From Phycisphaerae bacterium (lineage in GTDB: Bacteria; Planctomycetota; Phycisphaerae; UBA1845): 64,000 bases of DNA. How positions within the stretch are numbered: position 1 is the first letter of the stretch; every line of letters begins with the position of its first letter. The notes under the pieces were generated by a model. The model saw nothing but the letters and a program-made list of their open reading frames with translations. It searched no databases and had not been told where the DNA came from. The DNA is taken from NCBI GenBank assembly GCA_029260135.1, contig JAJDDV010000024.1, positions 1 through 64,000 on the forward strand, in the 5' to 3' direction. Below are positions 19,288-28,317 of this stretch, one piece after another. The position numbers were made by a program, and so were the translations under genes.

Positions 19288-19833
19288 TCAGCGTCTCTTC
19301 GTCTTCCGTTGTCGTCGTGGCCCGGACGGAGCCTTGTGTCTGGGAACTTCTACATCATAGATCGTTCCCCCGCGTTTCAGTTGAGCACTGCCAGGTCGGA
19401 TCCTCACAATCTGGAAGCCGCCCACGCGTTGCGACTCGGCGCGAACTCGGTGCATCCCCTTCGAGTCGACGAATAGCCCCCAGGACTTGCCCTGCTCCAC
19501 GAAGGTGGCGAACAGTTTGGGTAGCTTTACCGGCGGCGCAGGCGGAGGTCGCTTTGGCTCCGGCGCCTTCTTGGGCTTAGGCTTGATCAGCGTCTGCCGC
19601 AGGTTGCGTTCCCACATCGCCGCGAGCTGTGCTTCCGACACGGGCTGTTCCGGCTCATTGGAGGGTGAAACGTCGGGAGTGCGAGCATCCAGGGGCGGCG
19701 AAGCCATATGGTGTCTTGCCCTTCCTGCCTGGAGGATATTCCAGACAGCAGCCCCGACCAGTACCCACTGGAGAAGGAAGCCGACCGATTCCAGGCGGCG
19801 CAAGTGCATGTTGGCAAGGTTCAGACGGAGCAT
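19288..19833 (-). CDS. gspC: Type II secretion protein GspC-like (181 aa)
   Basis: Start chosen at MLRLNLANMHLRR (AGGTGG 7 bases upstream). It has one membrane helix near the N-terminus (VGFLLQWVLVGAAVWNIL), then a proline/lysine-rich linker (KPKPKKAPEPKRPPPAPP). A short domain follows (LFATFVEQGKSWGLFVDSKG, then GGFQIVRIRPGSAQLKRGG) that fits the homology region of GspC, which contacts the secretin N0 domain. There is no PDZ or coiled-coil domain after it, as in the shortest GspC forms. It overlaps the upstream gspK-like gene by 13 bases. Its place between gspK and gspL is unusual; in proteobacterial operons gspC usually comes first. Confidence 0.7.
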   Translation of the reverse strand: MLRLNLANMHLRRLESVGFLLQWVLVGAAVWNILQAGRARHHMASPPLDARTPDVSPSNEPEQPVSEAQLAAMWERNLRQTLIKPKPKKAPEPKRPPPAPPVKLPKLFATFVEQGKSWGLFVDSKGMHRVRAESQRVGGFQIVRIRPGSAQLKRGGTIYDVEVPRHKAPSGPRRQRKTKRR

Positions 19834-20519
19834 TCGTAAACCACCTTGGCTTTGCCGTTCACGATCAGGACAATGAGGTACCATCGTCGAGCGTCGTGGC
19901 CAATGCGGGTCTCGACGTCCACGGAATACGATTCGCCAGTTTGACCGCCCCAGAATGAAACGAGATCCGCCCACGTTTTCTGGTCGAGGCGGGACACCTC
20001 ATCGAGAGGTCGGCGCCAGAAGACCTCCTCGAACTCGGTAGGCTCGACAAGCTGGTCAAACCAGACATAACGGGGTACGGCGGCATCCTCGATTGCGACG
20101 ATCGGAGCCGATCTGATATTGGCGGCTAGCAGTTTGTGCTCGCGGGCGAGTTCCTGGAGGCGGTCCGCGACGGAGCCCGACGCTTTGGAAATCTGGAGTT
20201 TGTGCTTTTCGCTCTGGGTGGAAGACCGGATGTCGCACCGCCCGACGCTCAACTCGTAGTATCTCCTTCGCGATTCTATCTTGCCGTTGCTCGTGCCGGC
20301 CGATTCGGATTGCATTAACGCAGGTAAGCACACCAAGAGACTGTCAAGAGCTAGACGATGCTCCAGGTCACGGGCTGCCCATCCCGCAGCCGTCGACTCT
20401 GTCATGGCCGTGAGCGCAACGCCCGCTCCGGTCGCGACCAGAAGGGTAACGAGTAGCACCGTTAGAACCAAAGCGAAGCTTCTGTGATGTACAGACACAA
20501 AGTCCCTTCTATCTGTCAT
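19821..20519 (-). CDS. gspK: Type II secretion minor pseudopilin GspK-like (232 aa)
   Basis: The N-terminus is RRDFVSVHHRSFALVLTVLLVTLLVATGAGVAL: a basic start and a long hydrophobic helix without Glu at position 5, which is typical of GspK among pseudopilins. The rest is a soluble domain with no motif I can name. It is shorter than proteobacterial GspK (about 300 residues), so part of the alpha-helical insertion is probably absent. It overlaps gspJ by 11 bases upstream and gspC by 13 bases downstream. The assignment rests on position after gspH-I-J and the leader type. Confidence 0.65.
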   Translation of the reverse strand: MTDRRDFVSVHHRSFALVLTVLLVTLLVATGAGVALTAMTESTAAGWAARDLEHRLALDSLLVCLPALMQSESAGTSNGKIESRRRYYELSVGRCDIRSSTQSEKHKLQISKASGSVADRLQELAREHKLLAANIRSAPIVAIEDAAVPRYVWFDQLVEPTEFEEVFWRRPLDEVSRLDQKTWADLVSFWGGQTGESYSVDVETRIGHDARRWYLIVLIVNGKAKVVYECSV

Positions 20520-21192
20520 GATTCCCGTCCGGCCGGTCGCGCAGTGGCGCAGTAACGGTCAGTTCTTCATCATCGCTTCCGAACGCCAACTCCAATCGCA
20601 GCGCTTTGGGTCGAGTTCGTCGCTTCGACTCGGTGCTGTCGAGCGTCTTCCACTGGTCATCGGAAAACTGTGTGAGAGTCGCCTTCCTGACATTCACACC
20701 GAGCACTTCACGATGATGAGTGTCCCCGGATTCCGTCAGGAACCGTACGTCGCGCACGAGCCTCACGGCTGTTCCTGACTGGGCGCTGCGCTCCAACAGG
20801 TATGCAACCTGCGCCGGCAAGCGCGGATCATGAACCGCTGAACTGCCCATGCGCGATGACAACGTCATGACTTCGACCAGTCGCGACGGATCATCCGGAA
20901 ACTCAATCGTTGACACGTCGCTGGGCAGCCATGTCAATTCACGCCTGAAGTCGATCGTAAACAACTCCTTGAGGCGTTCGTTCCGCCATTTACCGCTCAA
21001 CTCTTCTTCGAGGTTTCGCTGCAGCCACAAGGACTGCACGGCGACCGTGGACACAAGCGTCACGACGACGCTTCCGAGCGCGGTCGCAACGAGCATCTCG
21101 ATGAGAGTAAACGCCGCGGAACACGATGCGCTCCTTCGCCTCGGACGGGCTCGAACGTCAACGTGAGGACTCGGCGCATGACTAGGAGTCAT
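20509..21192 (-). CDS. gspJ: Type II secretion minor pseudopilin GspJ-like (227 aa)
   Basis: A 27-residue basic leader ends SCSAA, followed by FTLIEMLVATALGSVVVTLVS: the class III prepilin signature with Glu at +5. The residue before the cleavage site is Ala, not the usual Gly. The body (RLKELFTIDFRRELTWLPSDVS and later strands) fits GspJ/PulJ, which caps the pseudopilus with GspI and GspK. It overlaps gspI by 11 bases upstream and gspK by 11 bases downstream, so translation is coupled throughout. Confidence 0.8.
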   Translation of the reverse strand: MTPSHAPSPHVDVRARPRRRSASCSAAFTLIEMLVATALGSVVVTLVSTVAVQSLWLQRNLEEELSGKWRNERLKELFTIDFRRELTWLPSDVSTIEFPDDPSRLVEVMTLSSRMGSSAVHDPRLPAQVAYLLERSAQSGTAVRLVRDVRFLTESGDTHHREVLGVNVRKATLTQFSDDQWKTLDSTESKRRTRPKALRLELAFGSDDEELTVTAPLRDRPDGNHDR

Positions 21193-21610
21193 CGTTGACC
21201 AGCCAAGTGTATTCCCAGCGCCGCGTGCGCATCGAACCCTCCAGCGGCAGGAGCGTCAGCTCCAACGTTATCTCCGTGGCGGACCACGCGTCGGTTACTG
21301 GGCGCACCTGGGCCGAACGTTTCCAGCGCCACTGAAACTCCGTTCCCACACGTCCCTCACTCGGGGTCTTCAGGTCTGCATCTTGCAGTCTCCAGGTCCC
21401 GATCAGCTCAGATGCGATATCGCGCGCCGCAAGGTCGACGCGCGATCCTGTCAACTTCTCCAGGTTGCGGGCCTGAGCCAACAACATCGCGGTTGCCGAA
21501 CCACCAACAATGACCAAGGCAGCAACCACTTCAATGAGTGTAATGCCGGCGCGACGACAGCTGCGCTGCGTTACACAGCTCAGTGGTACTTGGTGCCTTT
21601 GCTTAGTCAT
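21182..21610 (-). CDS. gspI: Type II secretion minor pseudopilin GspI-like (142 aa)
   Basis: Leader ...SCRRAG then ITLIEVVAALVIVGGSATAMLLA: a prepilin cleavage site with Gly at -1 and Glu at +5. The short soluble part is usual for GspI, the nucleating minor pseudopilin of the tip complex. The start overlaps the end of the gspH gene by 8 bases and the end overlaps gspJ by 11. Confidence 0.8.
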   Translation of the reverse strand: MTKQRHQVPLSCVTQRSCRRAGITLIEVVAALVIVGGSATAMLLAQARNLEKLTGSRVDLAARDIASELIGTWRLQDADLKTPSEGRVGTEFQWRWKRSAQVRPVTDAWSATEITLELTLLPLEGSMRTRRWEYTWLVNDDS

Positions 21611-22106
21611 CCGATGATTCTCTGAAGGATCCTGTTCCGCTGATCGCGTCGATGAGTGCGACGGTGTTTCCCCCCGCCGGCGTTCGAAGCCGCAGTTCGA
21701 TGTCCCTGTTTGAAAATCCGGGCCTTACCAGAACGTGCCAGGAGCCGCGGTCCTGCGGTTGGCGTGAAGACGCCGATCCCTGACGAACATCGACGAGCTT
21801 CACTCCGGGAGCGAAGTCGAAGATCGCCGGCTCAGACCACGTCCAGATTCCCTCATTGAACACCGGCTTTTGAACGGCGCAGCGCCCAGGCTGCAGAACG
21901 ATCGAACGTGGCAGGCCAGTGCGCATGGCCTCGTAGAGAGCGAGTCGGTACACCGATCCGATCTGGGAAGCTACCGATCGGAAGCGCGCCGCATCTGAGA
22001 GCGTGTGCGTATTTACCGTGACCACGCTGATCCCTATCGCGGCAAGCGTCAGCACAGCCATGAGCTCAGTAAGCGTAAAACCGCGGTTAGCAGCCGACCG
22101 CTTCAC
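21603..22106 (-). CDS. gspH: Type II secretion minor pseudopilin GspH-like (167 aa), GTG start
   Basis: Start placed at GTG 22106, which forms a GTGA overlap with the gspG stop. It gives the short leader VKRSAANRG followed by FTLTELMAVLTLAAIGISVV, a class III prepilin site with Glu at +5; longer readings would put 46 extra residues before a leader that must be short. The body (QIGSVYRLALYEAMRTGLPRSIVL, later beta strands) fits GspH/FimT-type proteins. Four-base overlap upstream and 8-base overlap with gspI downstream. Confidence 0.8.
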   Translation of the reverse strand: MKRSAANRGFTLTELMAVLTLAAIGISVVTVNTHTLSDAARFRSVASQIGSVYRLALYEAMRTGLPRSIVLQPGRCAVQKPVFNEGIWTWSEPAIFDFAPGVKLVDVRQGSASSRQPQDRGSWHVLVRPGFSNRDIELRLRTPAGGNTVALIDAISGTGSFRESSDD

Positions 22107-22540
22107 CGTGCGCCCGCCTCCATATCCCAGCTCTTGATGTCTGAATTGGCTCCCGTTCCGCCCTCCTGTCCGTCCGCGCCGTAGCTGACGAGATCGCACG
22201 CTCCATGCACACCCGGGTGAATGTAAATGTACTCGCGACCCCACGGATCCTTGAGATCGCTCGTGAGTATTCCATCCGGATGCTGAGGGGATCTCTTCTT
22301 CAGCGCGCCCAGCCCCTCATCGTTCGTCGGAAAGCGATCCTCCTCCATGAAGAAGACACTCAGCGCGTTTCTGATCGTTGCGATCTCGCTTCGAGCCACG
22401 TTCTGTTTTGCCGTCACGAGGTAGTCGGTAACCGACAAGGTGACAGCAGTGGCCATCACACCGACAATGACCACAACGACCATAAGCTCGACCAGGGTAA
22501 AGCCCCTCGACGACCTGTACTTCAGAGAATGACCGTTCAT
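22103..22540 (-). CDS. gspG: Type II secretion major pseudopilin GspG
   Basis: 145 residues, the usual length. The leader MNGHSLKYRSSRG is followed by FTLVELMVVVVIVGVMATAV (Glu at +5). The conserved GspG region FFMEEDRFPTNDEGLGAL and the DLKDPWGREYIYIHPG stretch are present, the latter leading into the calcium-binding C-terminal loop. It is the main subunit of the periplasmic pseudopilus. A strong TAAGGAGG sits upstream of the ATG, in line with the high expression this subunit needs. It follows gspF by 14 bases. Confidence 0.95.
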   Translation of the reverse strand: MNGHSLKYRSSRGFTLVELMVVVVIVGVMATAVTLSVTDYLVTAKQNVARSEIATIRNALSVFFMEEDRFPTNDEGLGALKKRSPQHPDGILTSDLKDPWGREYIYIHPGVHGACDLVSYGADGQEGGTGANSDIKSWDMEAGAR

Positions 22541-22554
22541 GATCGCATTCCTCC

Positions 22555-23763
22555 TTATTGCAGAGTTCGTGTCACTTCGAGAATCGGCATCATGGTTGCG
22601 AAGACAATGAACCCGACGACGGCTGACATCACGACGATCAGTACGGGTTCCAACGTTGCCGTGAACTTTCCGATGGCGAGGCTCACCTCTGTTCCGTATG
22701 CATCCCTGAGCTGCACGAGCATCTTCGTCAATTCCCCGGATTCCTGACCGACCGCAACAACATGGACCACCGACGGCGGAAAGACCCTTGAATCAGCCAA
22801 AGTCGGCGCGATATCGCTTCCGTTCTGAATGGCGGTCTCCATCTGTTCGAGTTCGCGTGCGAGAATCAGATGTTGCGTGTTTCTCGTAACGAGGCGGAGA
22901 GATTCAACGAAAGGAACACCGCTGCCCAACAAGAGCGACATCGCCTGGGCAAAACGTGAAATCACGGCCTTACGAATCAAAGGACCCAGCAACGGAATCG
23001 CCAGCTGGGCTTCGTGCCATTTCCGCCTTACGGGTCGCCACTTATACGAGGCAGTGGCCGTCACGATCGACACAAGACTACCTAGCGACAACGCTAGCCA
23101 ATGGGCCGTCACGAAATCGCTCAGTCCTTTCAGGAACACCGTTGCTGCCGGCAGCGAACGGCCCGCAGCTTCGAGAACGGTGAGCAGTTGGGGAACCACG
23201 TAAGACATCAGAAAGATGACCACGGCGGTACCGACGAGGGAAAGGATGATCGGATAGGCGAGTGCCGTGAACAAGCGCGTTCTGATCGTCTCTCGCTCTC
23301 GCATGAAAGAGGCCAGCTCTCGGAGTGAGGTCTCCAAGTGCCCGCTCATCTGGCCAACCTGCACGGCACTGGAGAAGATCTCTTCGAACCAGCGCGGGTG
23401 TTCGGCGAGCGCATCGCTCAACGACTGACCCGACGCGACCTTTTCCCGTACGGCTCTGAGAACGGAATCGAAGCTACCGCGCTCTTGTTGAATCAGGACA
23501 TCCAAAGCGCCTACAAGAGGCACGCCCGCGGCCAGAAGCATGGCGAGTTGCCGCGAAAACTCGGCGACTTTCTCCCGCCGACCGGGACGTTGCGTTCGCA
23601 GCGTCCACTGCCCTTTGCGATGAAAGCGGGTCGCATCGAACTCCACGAGCTGCAGGCCGCTCTCTCGAAGGCGTTCACGGCCGGCTGCCGGCGTGTCGGC
23701 AGTGATTGTACCCCTGCTGGCGGAACCGGCTGTGTCCAACGCTTTGTATTCGTAAACCGGCAC
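22555..23763 (-). CDS. gspF: Type II secretion inner-membrane platform protein GspF
   Basis: 402 residues, the usual length. It begins (GTG) with the family signature VYEYKALDTAGSASRGTITA. Two related cytoplasmic domains follow (FSRQLAMLLAAGVPLVGALD and FAQAMSLLLGSGVPFVESL), with hydrophobic helices after each (YPIILSLVGTAVVIFLMSYVVPQ; the C-terminal FTATLEPVLIVVMSAVVGFIVF). GspF is the polytopic core of the inner-membrane assembly platform and contacts GspE and GspL. It lies between gspE (73-base gap) and gspG. Confidence 0.93.
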   Translation of the reverse strand: MPVYEYKALDTAGSASRGTITADTPAAGRERLRESGLQLVEFDATRFHRKGQWTLRTQRPGRREKVAEFSRQLAMLLAAGVPLVGALDVLIQQERGSFDSVLRAVREKVASGQSLSDALAEHPRWFEEIFSSAVQVGQMSGHLETSLRELASFMRERETIRTRLFTALAYPIILSLVGTAVVIFLMSYVVPQLLTVLEAAGRSLPAATVFLKGLSDFVTAHWLALSLGSLVSIVTATASYKWRPVRRKWHEAQLAIPLLGPLIRKAVISRFAQAMSLLLGSGVPFVESLRLVTRNTQHLILARELEQMETAIQNGSDIAPTLADSRVFPPSVVHVVAVGQESGELTKMLVQLRDAYGTEVSLAIGKFTATLEPVLIVVMSAVVGFIVFATMMPILEVTRTLQ

Positions 23764-23836
23764 GCGATCACCGTGAAAGAGCTAGAGTTTCAGACTTCTG
23801 TGTAGTGCGCGGCCGTCCTACAGGTCCGGCACCGTT

Positions 23837-25618
23837 TCATGCGGGCACCAACTCACCCAGCGCGGTCTGTTCCTGAGTGACGCGTGCGACTTCGACGAGC
23901 GTCGTCTCACCGCCCAATAGCTTGCGTATGGCGTCTTCTCGAAGCGTCGTCATGCCGTTTCGGATCGCTTCGGCTTCGATCGCACTGGTCTTGGACAAGC
24001 TGATCACCATTTCGCGAATTGTGTCGTCGACGGGCAGCAGCTCGAAAATGCCCTTTCGACCTCGATATCCGGTCGACGCACACCTTTCGCAGCCGCGAGC
24101 ACTCCGAACGACGCTGCCTTCCAGCGTCGGATCAAGTCGATACTTACAGACATCGTGCTCAGAAATCGCCACTTCGATGCTGCAATCGGGACACACGACG
24201 CGAACAAGGCGCTGGGCCAACGATGCATGCAAGCTGCTGGAGACAAGGTACGGCTCAATGCCCAAGTCGAGCAGGCGCGTTACGGCGCCGGCTGCATCAT
24301 TCGTGTGCAACGTGCTGAAGACCAAGTGTCCGGTCAGTGAACTTTGAACGGCCATTCGCGCGGTCTCTTCGTCGCGAATCTCGCCCACCATGATAACGTC
24401 AGGGTCTTGGCGCAGTACGGCGCGCAACCCCGTGGAAAAAGTCATCCCCTTTTTGGGCGAGACCTGCATCTGGCTGATGCCCGGCAGTTGGTACTCGATA
24501 GGATCCTCCAGCGTGAGGATGTTCTTCTCCTTGCTGTTGAGGTATTGCAGTGCGGCGTAAAGCGTCGTGGACTTTCCAGAACCGGTGGGTCCCGTTACCA
24601 GCATGATCCCGTGCGGTCTCTGGATCAGGCGTTCAAACAGAGAGCGATTCGACTCGGACATCCCCAGTTCCTGCAGCTTGTACAGCCGTGCAGATTTGTC
24701 CAATAGCCGAAGTACGGCCCGCTCACCGTGGCTCGTCGGAATGATGCTGATGCGGAGATCGATGACCTTGTCGCCGATGGTCACCGTCGTACGACCATCC
24801 TGTGCCAATCGCTTTTCGGCGATGTCCATCCGCCCGATGACCTTGATGCGGCTGACAACTTCATCCAAGAGATGGCCCGGAACTTCCAGGAAGTCGTACA
24901 GTACGCCGTCGATCCGATAGCGAATCTGTACGTGGGAACGGACAGGCTGGACGTGCACGTCACTCGCTTGACGTTTGACGGCCTCGAACAGCATCATGTT
25001 GACCAGCTTGACGACGGGTGCACGCGTTGCGCTGTCGAGCAGGTCTCCCTCCTCGGCCAAAGTGACATCCGGATCTCCGGCTGCGATGTCGATGCCATCC
25101 AAGACCATGGCAAAATCCGAATTTCGCTCCGCGTATGCGTGATTGATAGCGTTCTCGATTACCTCCCAAGCTGCAAACTCGAGAACGGTTGGCACTCCGA
25201 GGTGGCCTCCGAGATGATCGAGAACGGAGGCATCGGGAAGCTGGCCGGCCGCGATGGGCATGTAGCCGTCCTGAGGAGTCAGTCCGATCAATCGATGTCG
25301 GCGGGCAAAGCCGATGGGGACGGATGCGACGAAGCTCTCGGCGACATCCTCGGGGCCGATGTCTTCACGAAGTGGAATTCCCCATAGGATTCCGAAGAGC
25401 TGGTGCAATTCGTGATCGGTTAGCAGGGAAGCGCGATGCCAATCGCGCAGCGTGTGCGCTGCAACTCCTGGACGAACGGACCAGACCGATCGGAGTTCGG
25501 TCACCTCCTTCGAGGCCGCTCCTCGCTGAAGGACATTGTCGAGTATGTCCTCGGGAACACTGCCCATCGAGTCTGGGGTCTCCATGGCTGCTAGCGATGG
25601 GCAGGTCAACGCATCCAC
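23837..25618 (-). CDS. gspE: Type II secretion ATPase GspE
   Basis: 593 residues. The N-terminal T2SSE_N-like domain lies at about 75-200. The ATPase domain has Walker A GPTGSGKSTTLYAAL near 343, EDPIEYQLPGI, the Walker B region VGEIRDEETA near 410 and HTNDAAGAVTRLLDLG. Two Cys pairs (CPDC and CERC, about 476-510) form the zinc-binding CM domain seen in GspE. GspE powers pseudopilus assembly from the cytoplasm. The GTG at 25618 overlaps the gspD end by 13 bases; an ATG 11 codons later (METPDS) is an alternative start. Confidence 0.95.
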   Translation of the reverse strand: MDALTCPSLAAMETPDSMGSVPEDILDNVLQRGAASKEVTELRSVWSVRPGVAAHTLRDWHRASLLTDHELHQLFGILWGIPLREDIGPEDVAESFVASVPIGFARRHRLIGLTPQDGYMPIAAGQLPDASVLDHLGGHLGVPTVLEFAAWEVIENAINHAYAERNSDFAMVLDGIDIAAGDPDVTLAEEGDLLDSATRAPVVKLVNMMLFEAVKRQASDVHVQPVRSHVQIRYRIDGVLYDFLEVPGHLLDEVVSRIKVIGRMDIAEKRLAQDGRTTVTIGDKVIDLRISIIPTSHGERAVLRLLDKSARLYKLQELGMSESNRSLFERLIQRPHGIMLVTGPTGSGKSTTLYAALQYLNSKEKNILTLEDPIEYQLPGISQMQVSPKKGMTFSTGLRAVLRQDPDVIMVGEIRDEETARMAVQSSLTGHLVFSTLHTNDAAGAVTRLLDLGIEPYLVSSSLHASLAQRLVRVVCPDCSIEVAISEHDVCKYRLDPTLEGSVVRSARGCERCASTGYRGRKGIFELLPVDDTIREMVISLSKTSAIEAEAIRNGMTTLREDAIRKLLGGETTLVEVARVTQEQTALGELVPA

Positions 25619-27927
25619 AGGTACTCGCTTTCCGGGTAATCCGTGTTCCTTAGGGATGCCCTCTTGATTTCGCCTGTGCTGATCAGCTTCAGATCGGCGA
25701 ATCGGTCATCTCGAAGAATCGTTGCGCGGATGAATGCAAATACGCGAGATTTTGTCCGAGCGCGGTCACTGCTTTGAAAGAGCACGCCGATTCCGGGGAT
25801 ACGGCCCAAGATCGGTACTTCCGTAACCGAGTCCGCCTCGTTTTCCGTGACCAAGCCGCCAACGATGATCGTGTGCCCGTCCGGAATCTCCACCGACCCG
25901 GAAAACGAATTGGTGGTTCTGGGCGGTGGCACGCCGACCGATCCACCGCCGGTGAAATTGCTGAAGCTGAAGGTGTAGTCCAGTGAGAGATGATCTCCCT
26001 GTGCGATGTGCGGAGTGACGGTCAGTGTCGTACCCGCGGACTCGAATCCGGCAAATGACGTCGTGGCGACCGTGTCGGAGGCGTTGATGCTCGTAAAGGG
26101 CGCCTCTTCAACGCTTCCAATGGTGGCTGTCGTACTGTCGCTGACGATGGCTCTGGGCGTCGTAATAATCCTGCTGTTTCCGTGTGCCGCGATGGCGCGA
26201 AGGAGAATGGGTGTTTCAAACGGCCCGAGGATTACGCCATTCATTCCTCCGCCTGGGTTGAACGTTCGCGCGCCCGTTGACAGGTCGATATTCGACAAGC
26301 CGAAGCTAGAGAACAGAAGAGACTGGAATCCGAGGTTCTTCTCTTCGTTGGCGAGTTCCACGGCCAGACTGAACGAGTCGTTGAATGTTACGGCGACAAG
26401 CGTCATCTCAATCAACACTTGGGGCTGCCGTTTGTCCAACTCATCCATGAGGAGCCGAAGGCGAGTGTGAAACTCGCGAGGGCCGATGGCCAGAATCGCA
26501 TTCGTGTGCTCGTCGTGAGACAATACGAAGTCCGTGCCCTCGACGCGTGACACTTGTTGCCGGCCGGATCGAGGCTCGTCACCGGGACCGTGTGCCGGGG
26601 GCACAGGCAATGCACTCGTTCCCGCGGGCGAAGGTGGGCGATTGGGCCCCGGCGGTGCTCGCATTCTTTGTGGCCCCGACTCTGTCGCTTCATGATGGAT
26701 CGATGACACCATGACATTGGGCAGCAATTCCGATAGCGTCGCGATCAAATCACCGGCCAGCCGGTTGCGAGGTCTGTAGACGCGCAATGGGTTCGATGAC
26801 TCCCCGGTTGGTAAGTCCTCGCGAGACAACATTTCCTGTATCTGTTGCTGTATGTTCTCGGTGGCTGATACGTAGAGTCGGTTGGCGGCTTCATCACGGA
26901 ATAAGTGGACACTACCACGGGGAGTCACACCGCCCAGTATCACACCTTCGATCAACTCCTGGAGCCTCGCCGCCGTCATGTACACCGGCGCGTACGTGTG
27001 CAACCGTCGTTCTGCTGAGAGAGGTTGATCAAACCGTTGGATCAGCTGCTTGGCAACATCGAGCGCACCTTGCGCGCCGACGAGAAGAATGGCTCCCGAG
27101 GCATCGTCAGGATCCATGGTCAACTCTGGAGGAGAGCTGCCCTCCAGCTTGCTCTTCTCCTTGAGGACCCGCGTGACACGCTCCGCAACAGCTTTGGCGT
27201 CTTGATGCCGAACCGACACGGACTCGAGCTTGACAGCGGGTCGTTCCTGATCAAATAACTCGACAATCTCAACAACCTTGGCAATAGCAGACTCAAAGTC
27301 TGTAATGATCAACAGTTGTTTGCCTGGAATCTCGATGACCGAGGCCTTGGACGACGACAGGAAACCACGTACGTTCTGAACCACCGACTGCATGTCAGTG
27401 GCGTTGATTGTGAGAATCTGTGTGACGATTCGATTCGAGGACGCAGACAGGCCATCGGGTGCGTCATGGCGGATCTCCGCGATGTGGCGCTGAAATTCAC
27501 CCGTCTTTATGATGCGCAGCCAGCCTCCGACGTCGCCTTCGACGAGCGCGAGGTCTTTCATTCTCAGCATGCTTCTCAGAAGGTCGAGAAGTTGGTCGCG
27601 CGGTACACGTACTTCACTGGGGCGGAACACCACTGTCTGGTTCCTGACCTCGTCGTCGTAGACGATCTGAACGTTCACACTCTGGGCGACGTAGTCCACA
27701 AACGCTGCCAGGTTTACCGAATCGGGGTAGTTTATGGTCACCGTACTCGATGTCTTCGAATCGGAAACAACGCGCGGTGCGCGGCGTGGTGGGCTTGGAC
27801 GCTTCTGACCCCAGCAGGGGATCGGAGCGAATAGGACGCCTCCAGCGGCGAGACACTGTATGACGGCGATGACGGAGAGTCGTCTTAGTCTCGCTCGATG
27901 CACATGGATTGTGGAAGCGTCGCTCAT
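25606..27927 (-). CDS. gspD: Type II secretion outer-membrane secretin GspD (773 aa)
   Basis: Start chosen at MSDASTIHVHRARLRR: AGGA 9 bases upstream and a following signal-type hydrophobic run ending PCWGQ. Periplasmic N0 (about 45-115), then N1-N3 repeats (RIVTQILTINATDMQSVVQ; VKLESVSVRHQDAKAVAERV; a region with a Pro-rich insert PPGPNRPPSPAGTSALPVPP). The secretin domain starts near 505 (QVLIEMTLVAVTFNDSFSLA) and contains the signature EVPILGRIPGIGVLFQSSDR near 704. It forms the outer-membrane exit pore. It is the first gene of the gsp operon; the divergent TPR lipoprotein gene starts about 390 bases away and could be pilotin-like, but that is not shown. Confidence 0.95.
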   Translation of the reverse strand: MSDASTIHVHRARLRRLSVIAVIQCLAAGGVLFAPIPCWGQKRPSPPRRAPRVVSDSKTSSTVTINYPDSVNLAAFVDYVAQSVNVQIVYDDEVRNQTVVFRPSEVRVPRDQLLDLLRSMLRMKDLALVEGDVGGWLRIIKTGEFQRHIAEIRHDAPDGLSASSNRIVTQILTINATDMQSVVQNVRGFLSSSKASVIEIPGKQLLIITDFESAIAKVVEIVELFDQERPAVKLESVSVRHQDAKAVAERVTRVLKEKSKLEGSSPPELTMDPDDASGAILLVGAQGALDVAKQLIQRFDQPLSAERRLHTYAPVYMTAARLQELIEGVILGGVTPRGSVHLFRDEAANRLYVSATENIQQQIQEMLSREDLPTGESSNPLRVYRPRNRLAGDLIATLSELLPNVMVSSIHHEATESGPQRMRAPPGPNRPPSPAGTSALPVPPAHGPGDEPRSGRQQVSRVEGTDFVLSHDEHTNAILAIGPREFHTRLRLLMDELDKRQPQVLIEMTLVAVTFNDSFSLAVELANEEKNLGFQSLLFSSFGLSNIDLSTGARTFNPGGGMNGVILGPFETPILLRAIAAHGNSRIITTPRAIVSDSTTATIGSVEEAPFTSINASDTVATTSFAGFESAGTTLTVTPHIAQGDHLSLDYTFSFSNFTGGGSVGVPPPRTTNSFSGSVEIPDGHTIIVGGLVTENEADSVTEVPILGRIPGIGVLFQSSDRARTKSRVFAFIRATILRDDRFADLKLISTGEIKRASLRNTDYPESEYLWMR

Positions 27928-28317
27928 GTCAGTCGATCCTGCCGCCCGAGACCCGAAGGTTGGACCAGTGCAGGCATGTGGCCCTCTCGTGCACGCACCG
28001 CAGCATTCCCGCTGTGAAGCCGGTATCATGACGTTCCGGCATCGGAGCGATCGCTTCTTCGGTGCGCCGCGGTCTGCACAATTCAGTCTGCACACTTCTA
28101 TCGAGTCGGGACATGATGGTCATGAGTCCGGAACTGCGCGAGATGTAGGTCCGATAGTTGCTCAATGAGCGATATACCGTGGATCTGCCATGAAATCGCC
28201 TTGCGCTTGATGGCTGGGCGGCCGGGAAAACTCGTCAGGCAGGTGCATTGCTTAGACGATGATTTATCCGGAGGCCCGCACACTAATGGAATTGCGCAAC
28301 AGCATCAGGTGCATGGA

